This document shows, one piece after another, positions 16,523-23,564 of a stretch of 49,693 nucleotides of DNA. Source of the DNA: Burkholderiales bacterium (GTDB lineage: Bacteria > Pseudomonadota > Gammaproteobacteria > Burkholderiales > Burkholderiaceae_C). Every line of letters begins with the position of its first letter. Position 1 is the first letter of the stretch. Position numbers and translations under genes: made by a program. The notes under the pieces were generated by a model. It did not search any database and was not told the origin of the DNA. It saw nothing but the letters and a program-made list of their open reading frames with translations. The stretch is from assembly GCA_028868305.1 (NCBI GenBank), contig JAGWUS010000028.1, positions 1 through 49,693 on the forward strand, given 5' to 3'.

Positions 16523-18622
16523 ATGTTGTCATTTCTAAAAAAGCCCACGAGTCCTGCCGGACAGGCTGCACCTGGTCTACTGGACCGTGACCACAGCATT
16601 CTGGCTTTTAATGAGCGGGTGCTTGATTGGGCTGTGCGCGACGATGTGCCCTTGCTGGAGCGTCTGCGCTACCTGTGTATCGTGTCGTCCAACCTTGACG
16701 AGTTTTTTGAAGTGCGGGCCGAGCCGCATCTGGTGGCCAACATGCGGCATGACCACAAGGGCGACTTTACTGTTGAGTCATTCAATCGATTGTCTGCTTC
16801 CTTGCAGTCACTGGTAGAAAAGCAATACGCGCTATACAACGACAAATTGATGCCGGCGTTTGAAGCACAGGGCATCAAGATCATCTCGCATGGGGAGCGC
16901 AACACAGCCCAGCGCGCATGGGTTAGGCAGTATTTCGAGCGCGAGGTGCGGCCATTGCTCATCCCAGTGGGCCTGGATCCTTCGCACCCGTTTCCGCAGG
17001 TTGCCAACAAGTCATTGAACTTCGTGGTACGACTGGGTGGCAAGGATGCGTTTGGTCGCGAGAATGAGATTGCCATTGTCAAAGTGCCACGCGTGTTGCC
17101 GCGCCTGATTCGCCTTCCTGACAAAGTTTCTGGCAACCGCGCATTGTTTGTTTCCATCTCCAGTGTCATCCGTGCCCATCTGGGGGAACTGTTTGTGGGA
17201 CGGTCCGTTGGTCAGTTTTCGCAGTTCCGTGTTACGCGCCATTCAGATTTGGCGGTAGACGAAGAGGATGTCAAAAACCTGCGCACAGCACTGCGCCAGG
17301 GTCTAGTGCACCGTCACTATGGTCAAGCCGTGCGGTTAGAGGTTTCTGCTGGGTGTTCACCTTATCTGGCCGACTTTTTGCTGGAACAGTTTGAGTTGTC
17401 ACACCAGTCCCTGTTCCGGGTGCCCGGCCCGGTGAATCTGGTGCGTCTGACACAACTGATTGATCTGGCAGACCGGCCCGACTTGTGCTTTGCTCCCTAC
17501 AAGGCGTCCCATCCACAAATCACCCCGGGGCAATCGATCTTCGAGCAGTTGAAGCAGCGTGACATTCTTATTCACCAGCCCTACGAGAGCTTTGATGGTG
17601 TCCTTGCTTTTCTGCGAGAGGCAGTTAACGACCCGCACGTGCTGGCTATTAAACAGACCATCTACCGCACCGGTGCCGACTCGGAGCTGATGGACTTGTT
17701 ACGCGAAGCGGTTCGCCGCGGCAAGGAAGTAACCGTGGTCGTGGAGCTCAAGGCACGCTTTGATGAAGAAGCCAATATCAACTGGGCCGAGATGCTTGAA
17801 TCCATAGGCGCACAGGTCGTGTACGGCGTGGTAGGCCTGAAGACGCATGCGAAGATGATGCTGATAACCCGGCGTGAAGGAAAAACGCTCAAGCGCTATG
17901 GGCACTTGTCTACCGGCAACTACAACCCCCGAACCGCCAAGCTTTACACCGATATCAGTCACATCACGGCCGACACGGCGCTGACCACCGACATGGAGCA
18001 TGTGTTTGTGCATTTGGCCAGCCAAAGCCGCCTGCCGCGCCTGAGCAAACTGTGGATGGCACCGTTTCATCTGCACCGCAACCTTATTGCCAGAATCGAC
18101 GCACTGGGCAAGGCGGCTGAAAAAGGAAGGTCTTGCCGGATCGTGGCCAAGATGAACGCGTTGACCGATGACGCCCTGATTGCCAGCCTGATGCGGGCAG
18201 GAAAGAGTGGCGTCAAGATTGATCTGATTGTGCGCGGCGCCTGCATGCTGCCCGCGCAGGTTCCTGGTCACACGGACAACATCCGCGTACGAAGCATCAT
18301 TGGACGCCTTCTGGAACATTCACGGGTCTTCTATTTCCGGGAAGAGGAGCTTGAACTCGTATACCTGTCCAGTGCCGACTGGATGAACCGCAACATGGTT
18401 CGCCGGGTCGAACTTGCCTGGCCGGTGACCGACGAGCAGCAAAAGCGACGCATTGTGGACGAATGCCTGGTGGCCTACCTGCACGACACGGTCGACGCTT
18501 GGGAATTGGGGCCCGACGGGACCTATTTCCGCATTAAACAGGACAAGAAGGCCGCGCACGGTGCGCAGGCTGCCCTGATGGCGCGCTACGGGCGAGGCGG
18601 CAGGGCGCTTGGAGGAGCTTGA
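16523..18622 (+). CDS. ppk1: Polyphosphate kinase 1
   Basis: Ppk1 transfers the gamma phosphate of ATP reversibly onto polyphosphate chains; it is membrane-associated and autophosphorylated on histidine. The product is 699 residues. The N-terminal domain contains HSILAFNERVL. The two catalytic histidines fall at H442 (KTHAKMML) and H599 (LLEHSRVF); their separation of 157 residues equals that of H435 and H592 in E. coli. YGHLSTGNYNP is also present. The ATG at 16523 is preferred to a TTG two codons earlier because it follows CAGG at a suitable distance. sixA begins 5 bp after the stop. Confidence 0.97.
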   Translation: MLSFLKKPTSPAGQAAPGLLDRDHSILAFNERVLDWAVRDDVPLLERLRYLCIVSSNLDEFFEVRAEPHLVANMRHDHKGDFTVESFNRLSASLQSLVEKQYALYNDKLMPAFEAQGIKIISHGERNTAQRAWVRQYFEREVRPLLIPVGLDPSHPFPQVANKSLNFVVRLGGKDAFGRENEIAIVKVPRVLPRLIRLPDKVSGNRALFVSISSVIRAHLGELFVGRSVGQFSQFRVTRHSDLAVDEEDVKNLRTALRQGLVHRHYGQAVRLEVSAGCSPYLADFLLEQFELSHQSLFRVPGPVNLVRLTQLIDLADRPDLCFAPYKASHPQITPGQSIFEQLKQRDILIHQPYESFDGVLAFLREAVNDPHVLAIKQTIYRTGADSELMDLLREAVRRGKEVTVVVELKARFDEEANINWAEMLESIGAQVVYGVVGLKTHAKMMLITRREGKTLKRYGHLSTGNYNPRTAKLYTDISHITADTALTTDMEHVFVHLASQSRLPRLSKLWMAPFHLHRNLIARIDALGKAAEKGRSCRIVAKMNALTDDALIASLMRAGKSGVKIDLIVRGACMLPAQVPGHTDNIRVRSIIGRLLEHSRVFYFREEELELVYLSSADWMNRNMVRRVELAWPVTDEQQKRRIVDECLVAYLHDTVDAWELGPDGTYFRIKQDKKAAHGAQAALMARYGRGGRALGGA

Positions 18623-18627
18623 ACACT

Positions 18628-19089
18628 ATGGATCTGATTTTGTGGCGGCACGCTGAGGCCATTGATCTGGAACTGGTCGGAGACGATATGGAACGCAGCC
18701 TGACCCCTCGTGGAGAGAAGCAGGCTACGCGCATGGCGCATTGGCTGGACCGGCAACTGCCCGATGGTGCCAGGATACTGGCGAGTCCCGCGGTGCGAAG
18801 CCAGCAGACGGTCAAGACGCTGGATCGCAAATTCAAGACCCATGGCGCGTTGGCGCCATTGGGTAGCGCCGAGGACTTGCTGGCGCTGGTTCAATGGCCC
18901 CACGGCAAGGGCTGCACCGTGGTGGTGGGCCACCAGCCCACGCTAGGTCGAACTATCGCCCGGCTGATAGGACTCACTGAATCCGAGTGTGCGGTCAAGA
19001 AGGGTGCGGTCTGGTGGCTGCGTTACAAGGAGCGGTATGGGGTGGGGCAGACCGTTGTGGTGACGGTGCAGTCCCCGGAACTGCTCTAG
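18628..19089 (+). CDS. sixA: SixA-type histidine phosphatase
   Basis: SixA is a small histidine-phosphatase-superfamily enzyme that dephosphorylates phosphohistidine, for example on HPt domains or the nitrogen PTS protein NPr. The 153-residue protein has the catalytic RHA (RHG family) motif at residues 7-9 (LWRHAEA), the second conserved arginine region ILASPAVRSQQT, and the second catalytic histidine in VVVGHQPTLG. GGAGGAG precedes the ATG at 18628 by 10 bp. It lies 5 bp after ppk and is almost certainly co-transcribed, which raises the question whether its target here is a phosphate-related phosphohistidine such as that on Ppk; that is speculation. Confidence 0.93.
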   Translation: MDLILWRHAEAIDLELVGDDMERSLTPRGEKQATRMAHWLDRQLPDGARILASPAVRSQQTVKTLDRKFKTHGALAPLGSAEDLLALVQWPHGKGCTVVVGHQPTLGRTIARLIGLTESECAVKKGAVWWLRYKERYGVGQTVVVTVQSPELL

Positions 19090-19102
19090 AACGCGATATG
19101 CC

Positions 19103-19531
19103 TCAGGACTTGGCGGGGCGTCCGGTCTTGAGATTGGGAACCGCAGACACGGCGGCCACAAATTCAGCGTCCGACATGGCGGCCAGCGCTTTAATGCCAG
19201 CGCGAATGAGTTCGGTCTTCTTGGCAGGTTTCTTCAGATTGGCGGCTCGGGTCTTGAGTGCATCAATCACCGAGAACTCCGCCTTGGGCATGGTGAAGCT
19301 GTCACGCACCATTTTGGGTTTTTTGATTTTTTCTGGTTTGGCTTTGGGAATTGCAGCAGGCTTTGCTACCGTTTTCACAGGTTTCGCGGTGGCTTTGGTG
19401 GTGGCTTTCGGGGCAGTTTTTGGCGCCGATGTCTTGGGCGCAACTTTGGTAGCCACTGGCTTGCTGACGGTCGTCTTTTCAACGGCTTTTGCCGCGGTGG
19501 CGGTTGGTTTTGTAGATTCAGTTGCTGACAT
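19103..19531 (-). CDS. Histone H1-like Lys/Ala/Pro-rich protein
   Basis: The 142-residue protein has two parts. Residues 1 to about 72 are a low-complexity tail of Lys, Ala, Pro and Thr with repeats such as APKTSAPKTAPKATTK. Residues about 73-142 form a compact domain (RDSFTMPKAEFSVIDALK, then KKTELIRAGIKALAAM) that could be helical and DNA-binding. The tail resembles AlgP and other bacterial H1-like proteins. AlgP is associated with polyphosphate granules in Pseudomonas, and this gene converges on ppk-sixA with 13 bp between stops, so a nucleoid or polyphosphate-granule role is a reasonable inference. GGAGT lies just before the ATG at 19531. A palindrome (19549-19573) overlies its promoter region. 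Confidence 0.8.
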   Translation of the reverse strand: MSATESTKPTATAAKAVEKTTVSKPVATKVAPKTSAPKTAPKATTKATAKPVKTVAKPAAIPKAKPEKIKKPKMVRDSFTMPKAEFSVIDALKTRAANLKKPAKKTELIRAGIKALAAMSDAEFVAAVSAVPNLKTGRPAKS

Positions 19532-19548
19532 GCGTACTCCTTTTGATT

Positions 19549-19573
19549 AACGGTATATACAGTTTATATCGTT
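19549..19573. promoter_or_regulatory. 25-bp AT-rich palindrome (operator candidate, site 2)
   Basis: Left arm AACGGTATATAC (19549-19560), centre A, right arm GTTTATATCGTT (19562-19573); the arms pair at 10 of 12 positions. The core resembles site 1 at 12165-12191. It sits in the 81-bp divergent space between the H1-like gene (ATG 17 bp to the left) and the chemoreceptor gene, so it could control either or both. Confidence 0.6.
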
Positions 19574-19612
19574 TTCAAGGCTGATGTGCATGTCAATAAA
19601 AGGAAATTGAAA

Positions 19613-21202
19613 ATGAACGTGTTAGCCGGTTTCAAAATTCGAACACGCCTTTTGATGCTGTTGGGATTTTCTGTGGCTGCACTGGCAGCGTTGGGGGCTT
19701 TTTCGGCTTTTACCATTCAGGTAGCCGCTGGCCAAGCGAGTGAATTCATTGATGTCGAGTTTGAATCAGTTCGTGCTCTGAGCGAAGTGCGCTCCGCCGT
19801 TGGCAATGCCCGCCGGCATGAGAAGGATGTGTTTCTGAATATGGGTGATGAAAAAGAAACCGAGCGCTATGTCAAGCTATGGACCACTGAGTTAGCGCAC
19901 ATTCACACTGCGATTGCAAGGGCCAGGACGCTGGTCCAAGCGTCAGAACTTGGATTGCTGGAAGATCTGCAAAAAGGTATTGATCACTACGAGCGGGGTT
20001 TCAAGGGCATTCTGGGCAGGCTTGCGCGTGGTGAACTGAATGACCCCTGGGCTGCGAATGTCGCCATGACGCCACTCAAGGCAGATCTGCGTCAGGCAGA
20101 TCTGTCTCTTGCCACCCTCTCCGATTCGGTACGCCAGCGTGCAACGGAGCAGCGAGAAGTGTTCAGCCGAACAGCCGCACGGTCTCCCTGGCTGGTGGCA
20201 CTGGCCACGGTGGCAGTGGCCTGTGTTGCGGCCTTGCTGGCTTTGGCGATTGTGCATTCCATTCTGGCGCCCATTCACCATCTGCAATCCACGGCCAAGG
20301 CCTGGGGGCAGGGCGATCTCACGGCCCGGATCGACGTGTCAGGCTCGGATGAGCTGGCTGATGCGCAGCGGGACTTGGAGCGAATGCACCATGCGCTCAT
20401 CAATTTGGTGGGAGACGTGCGTGCCGGCGTGGAAGTGGTGGGCACCAACACGGATGAGATCGCCCTGGCCAACGGTGACCTTGCAGAACGTACCGAGCAG
20501 GCGGCCATTTCCTTGCAGAAGACTTCGACCTCCATCGCGCAGTTGTCGCATGCGGTTCAGCACACGGCGGAGTCTGCTGCTCAGGCTGTGAACACGGCCA
20601 ACGAAGCCAGGGCGGTTGCACTCAAAGGCGGTCAAGTCGTGGGCCGGGTTACCAGCACGATGGGGGAGATCAACGCATCTTCGCGCAAGATTGCAGACAT
20701 CATCAGTGTGATTGATGGCATTGCCTTTCAGACCAATATTCTGGCGCTCAATGCCGCGGTGGAGGCCGCTCGCGCAGGTGATCAGGGGCGTGGCTTTGCT
20801 GTAGTTGCGACTGAAGTGCGCAGGCTGGCCGGTCGATGTGCAGAAGCCGCGCGTGAGATTAAGAACATTATTGGGTTATCGGTGACCAAGGTTGAGGAGG
20901 GTTCGGCACTGGTGGCTGACGCCGGGCAAACCATGCAGGACATTGTGCGCAGCGTGGGTGAAGTGGCCGATGTGATTGAGGAAATCCGTGTTGCAGCGAA
21001 CGACCAACGCGAAGGTATCAGTTTGATCAGCACAGCTATGACCGGAATCGACCAGGCCACGCAACAGAACGCTGCCATGGTGGAAGAGTCGGCTGCAGGG
21101 GCCTTAAGCCTGAGTGAAGAAACCCGCCATCTGCGTCAGGCTCTGGAAGGATTCCAATTAGGTGATTCTAAGAAAAAAGTGCTTCCGGCCCTTGCTGGGT
21201 GA
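19613..21202 (+). CDS. Methyl-accepting chemotaxis protein
   Basis: An inner-membrane chemoreceptor of 529 residues. It has transmembrane helix 1 at about 14-36, a periplasmic four-helix-bundle-type sensor to about residue 190, transmembrane helix 2 at about 195-220 and a HAMP linker. The long cytoplasmic coiled coil has the highly conserved hairpin tip (IAFQTNILALNAAVEAARAG, about residues 370-390) that contacts CheA and CheW. The tip is followed by RRLAGRCAEAAREIK, where the family usually has QRSA. There is no C-terminal pentapeptide for CheR/CheB docking. AGGAAA precedes the ATG at 19613; an earlier start at 19586 is less likely. The ligand is unknown. Confidence 0.95.
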   Translation: MNVLAGFKIRTRLLMLLGFSVAALAALGAFSAFTIQVAAGQASEFIDVEFESVRALSEVRSAVGNARRHEKDVFLNMGDEKETERYVKLWTTELAHIHTAIARARTLVQASELGLLEDLQKGIDHYERGFKGILGRLARGELNDPWAANVAMTPLKADLRQADLSLATLSDSVRQRATEQREVFSRTAARSPWLVALATVAVACVAALLALAIVHSILAPIHHLQSTAKAWGQGDLTARIDVSGSDELADAQRDLERMHHALINLVGDVRAGVEVVGTNTDEIALANGDLAERTEQAAISLQKTSTSIAQLSHAVQHTAESAAQAVNTANEARAVALKGGQVVGRVTSTMGEINASSRKIADIISVIDGIAFQTNILALNAAVEAARAGDQGRGFAVVATEVRRLAGRCAEAAREIKNIIGLSVTKVEEGSALVADAGQTMQDIVRSVGEVADVIEEIRVAANDQREGISLISTAMTGIDQATQQNAAMVEESAAGALSLSEETRHLRQALEGFQLGDSKKKVLPALAG

Positions 21203-21209
21203 GCACGAG

Positions 21210-21230
21210 TAGCTATCGAAAGTATAGCTA
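21210..21230. repeat. Hairpin half of the dispersed repeat
   Basis: TAGCTAT, seven bases, ATAGCTA: a perfect 7-bp stem. It follows the CTAT-N8-TAGCT pattern of the hairpin end of the dispersed repeat. It sits 8 bp after the chemoreceptor stop codon. No other part of the element is recognisable next to it. Confidence 0.45.
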
Positions 21231-21420
21231 TTCAGCGGGCTGTATGTCACCACAGCCGTGGCCTTCGGGCAAGCCCAGTGAGCACCAGCCAGCGTCAAAA
21301 AGTGTGTCCAGCAACTTTTGAAATCCAAATAGGTTCCAGAACATGGCAATTCCCCTGTGGTTGGTTGGCAATGGGTCTGAAGATATTGGCTGCTTGTGAA
21401 ATGGTTATGACGATTCGGTG

Positions 21421-21546
21421 TCAAAGTCGTGTCGGTGTGCGGCGTGCAAGCCAGTGAGCCCGTTGCAGGGCCAGGAACTCCAGCAGCCCCCAGAGCAGAA
21501 GGGCGGGGACTGCAATCCATCGGATAAAGGCGATTCGGTACGTCAT
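21421..21546 (-). CDS. Candidate 41-residue single-pass membrane protein
   Basis: A short ORF starting with ATG at 21546 and ending with TGA at 21421-21423 on the minus strand. The peptide starts MTYRIAFIRWIAVPALLLWG, continues with a leucine-rich stretch (LLEFLALQ), and ends in a basic tail (HWLARRTPTRL). This is one transmembrane helix flanked by positive residues, the layout of real small membrane proteins. A Pho-box-like site lies 23 bp upstream on the same strand. I do not recognise a family. The convergent chemoreceptor stop is 218 bp away. The ribosome-binding site is weak (AAGG 10 bp upstream of the ATG), which lowers confidence. Confidence 0.45.
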   Translation of the reverse strand: MTYRIAFIRWIAVPALLLWGLLEFLALQRAHWLARRTPTRL

Positions 21547-21569
21547 GGAAATGACCTTAGTGGCCATGT

Positions 21570-21587
21570 GTGACAGGCTTGTGTCAG
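21570..21587 (-). promoter_or_regulatory. Pho box between the 41-aa ORF and the M14 peptidase gene
   Basis: Read on the minus strand, CTGACACAAGCCTGTCAC matches 14 of 18 positions of the PhoB consensus. It is 23 bp upstream of the minus-strand 41-aa ORF and about 70 bp upstream of the plus-strand peptidase start. Its orientation favours the small ORF. Confidence 0.5.
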
Positions 21588-21656
21588 GCTGCAAAAAGCC
21601 ACACTTTCACCGATTCCACTGTGCACCACCCAATCTGACCGCTATGCTCGGCTGCC

Positions 21657-22670
21657 GTGGCACCTCCTGAACTTCCCGAACTCTCCGCGCTGGAACGCAT
21701 CATGGAGCTCGGTGCCGGGCATTTGCAGTCCCGCGTAGTGCGAACCGCCACCCTGCCGGGTGGGGCGACTTATCCCATCTACGCGGTGATGCTGGGTAAC
21801 GCGGATCCCGCGGTGCCTGCAGTGGGCTACTTCGGCGGCGTGCATGGTCTGGAGCGCATTGGCTCGGAGGTGGTCATTGCCTACCTGCAAAGCCTGGTAA
21901 TGCGACTGCAATGGGACAGCACCTTGCACCAGCAACTTGAATCCGTGCGGATGGTGTTCATGCCCATCGTCAATCCCGGCGGCATGTGGCTGGGAACGCG
22001 TGCCAACCCGAGAGGCGTAGACCTGATGCGCAACGCACCAGTGGATGCGCTGGAGCCGGTTCCGTTTCTGGTGGGTGGGCAGCGTATGAGTGCACGCTTG
22101 CCCTGGTACCGCGGTGCGGTGTCCAGCGCGATGGAAGTGGAAAACGAGGCGGTCGCCGAGGTGGTGTCCTCGGAAATGCTGCACCGGCAATTCAGCGTGG
22201 CGGTGGATTGCCACTCTGGCTTTGGCACCCGCGATCGCATCTGGTTCCCATACGCACATACCCGGACGCCGATTGGTCACCTTGCTGAGGTGCATGCACT
22301 CAAAAGCATTTTTGCCCAGTCGCACAGCCACCACCGCTACACCTTCGAGCCCCAGAGTCAGCAGTACCTGGCGCACGGTGACCTGTGGGACCATCTGTAC
22401 CGCAAGGCCTGTGAAGTCAACCGGGGTGTTTTCCTGCCCCTGACACTGGAAATGGGGTCATGGTTGTGGGTAAAAAAGAACCCGCGGCAGCTGTTTTCTC
22501 GCCACGGTATTTTCAATCCGCTCATTGAGCACCGGCAGCAGCGGGTGCTGCGCCAGCACCAGCAATTTCTGGATTTCCTGTCCCGGGCTGCCTGTGGCCA
22601 TCACCTGTGGCTACCGCAGGCTGATACCCGCGCGCAACACCACGCACAAGCGCTGCAGGACTGGTATTGA
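21657..22670 (+). CDS. M14-family zinc carboxypeptidase-like protein
   Basis: The 337-residue protein shows the M14 zinc site: the HxxE motif in GGVHGLERIGSE, the third zinc ligand in DCHSGFG, substrate-binding NPRGVDLMRN (usually N-x-x-G-x-D-x-N-R-N), and the catalytic glutamate in LTLEMGSW. M14 enzymes remove C-terminal residues or hydrolyse amide bonds of acylated amino acids or peptidoglycan; the substrate here is unknown. There is no signal peptide, so it is probably cytoplasmic. It starts at GTG 21657, the first start in the frame, with a poor ribosome-binding site. An alpha/beta hydrolase gene follows at 3 bp. Confidence 0.85.
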   Translation: MAPPELPELSALERIMELGAGHLQSRVVRTATLPGGATYPIYAVMLGNADPAVPAVGYFGGVHGLERIGSEVVIAYLQSLVMRLQWDSTLHQQLESVRMVFMPIVNPGGMWLGTRANPRGVDLMRNAPVDALEPVPFLVGGQRMSARLPWYRGAVSSAMEVENEAVAEVVSSEMLHRQFSVAVDCHSGFGTRDRIWFPYAHTRTPIGHLAEVHALKSIFAQSHSHHRYTFEPQSQQYLAHGDLWDHLYRKACEVNRGVFLPLTLEMGSWLWVKKNPRQLFSRHGIFNPLIEHRQQRVLRQHQQFLDFLSRAACGHHLWLPQADTRAQHHAQALQDWY

Positions 22671-22672
22671 AA

Positions 22673-23431
22673 ATGATGGACGACTGGATCTTGCTGCGGG
22701 GTCTGGTGCGGGAGAGTCGCCATTGGGGTGGCTTTGTCCACGAGTTTGAGCAAGTAGTACCCAACGCGCATGCAGTGTTGCTGGACCTGCCTGGCAACGG
22801 GGCGCGCTGTTCGGAGGTCAGTCCCGCCACTGTGAGGGAAATGGTTGAGGCCTATCGAGCACAGTTATGCATCATGGGGAAATCCGCACCGTACCGGATT
22901 TTGGCTATCTCCATGGGTGGCATGGTGGCGGCAGAGTGGTCCCGGCGGTATCCCGATGAAGTGGCAATGCAGGTGCTTATCAACACCAGCATGCGGCCTT
23001 TTAGTTCGTTTTACCGTCGGCTGCGACCCGCCAATTACCTGCCCTTGCTGTGGCTGTTGGCGACGCGCGCGCAACCCGTGCAGTGGGAGACAGCTATTTT
23101 GCGGATGACCACCAATCACCCACATGAAGAGGTCTTGTCGTATTGGTGCGCCCTGCGAGCGCAATCTCCAGTGGCTGTCAAAAGCCTGCTGCGGCAGCTG
23201 TGGGCAGCTGCGACCTACCGCGCCTCCACCGCGCCGCCTGCCGCAGCGACACTGGTGCTGGCCAGTGCACAGGATCGTCTGGTCTCGGTGGATTGCTCAC
23301 GCGCGCTGGCCTCCCGTTGGCAGGTGCCCCTTGCCATTCATCCGTCCGCAGGACATGACCTGACGCTGGATGGTGGGTTGTGGGTTGCACAACAAGTGCA
23401 AGGGTGGCTGGACAATGGGGTGCGGTCATGA
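22673..23431 (+). CDS. Alpha/beta-fold hydrolase
   Basis: The 252-residue protein has the alpha/beta-hydrolase order: early RGLVRESRHWGGF (oxyanion region), DLPGNG, nucleophile elbow AISMGGM with S80, acid residue in ASAQDRLVS, and histidine in SAGHDL. The substrate is unknown; carboxylester or lipid hydrolysis is the general expectation. Two in-frame ATGs (22673 and 22676) follow the peptidase stop directly, so the genes are translationally coupled and probably act together. Confidence 0.88.
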   Translation: MMDDWILLRGLVRESRHWGGFVHEFEQVVPNAHAVLLDLPGNGARCSEVSPATVREMVEAYRAQLCIMGKSAPYRILAISMGGMVAAEWSRRYPDEVAMQVLINTSMRPFSSFYRRLRPANYLPLLWLLATRAQPVQWETAILRMTTNHPHEEVLSYWCALRAQSPVAVKSLLRQLWAAATYRASTAPPAAATLVLASAQDRLVSVDCSRALASRWQVPLAIHPSAGHDLTLDGGLWVAQQVQGWLDNGVRS

Positions 23432-23564
23432 AGATGTCACAGAGTCAGCCTATGCTCAATAAATGTCACACATTGAGGACCCGGCTGGAGAAGAATCCAT
23501 GATTCCCGTGTTTCCTCGACGCAAGTCAATATGGAATAACACCAAGCTGACGAGAGGTCTTGAA

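Noticed and set aside
19549..19573. LexA box in the H1-like/chemoreceptor intergenic region
   Set aside because: ACAG is present but no CTGT lies eight bases away; the dyad is better described as a different palindrome.
21158..21520. 120-codon minus-strand frame after the chemoreceptor gene
   Set aside because: It runs through a repeat hairpin and into the chemoreceptor 3' end, is rich in Ser/Thr/Cys/His without structure, and conflicts with the better 41-residue candidate.
23435..23469. Two TGTCAC half sites before the EAL-CBS-GGDEF gene as a Pho box
   Set aside because: The half sites are 29 bp apart instead of 11, so they do not form a PhoB site.
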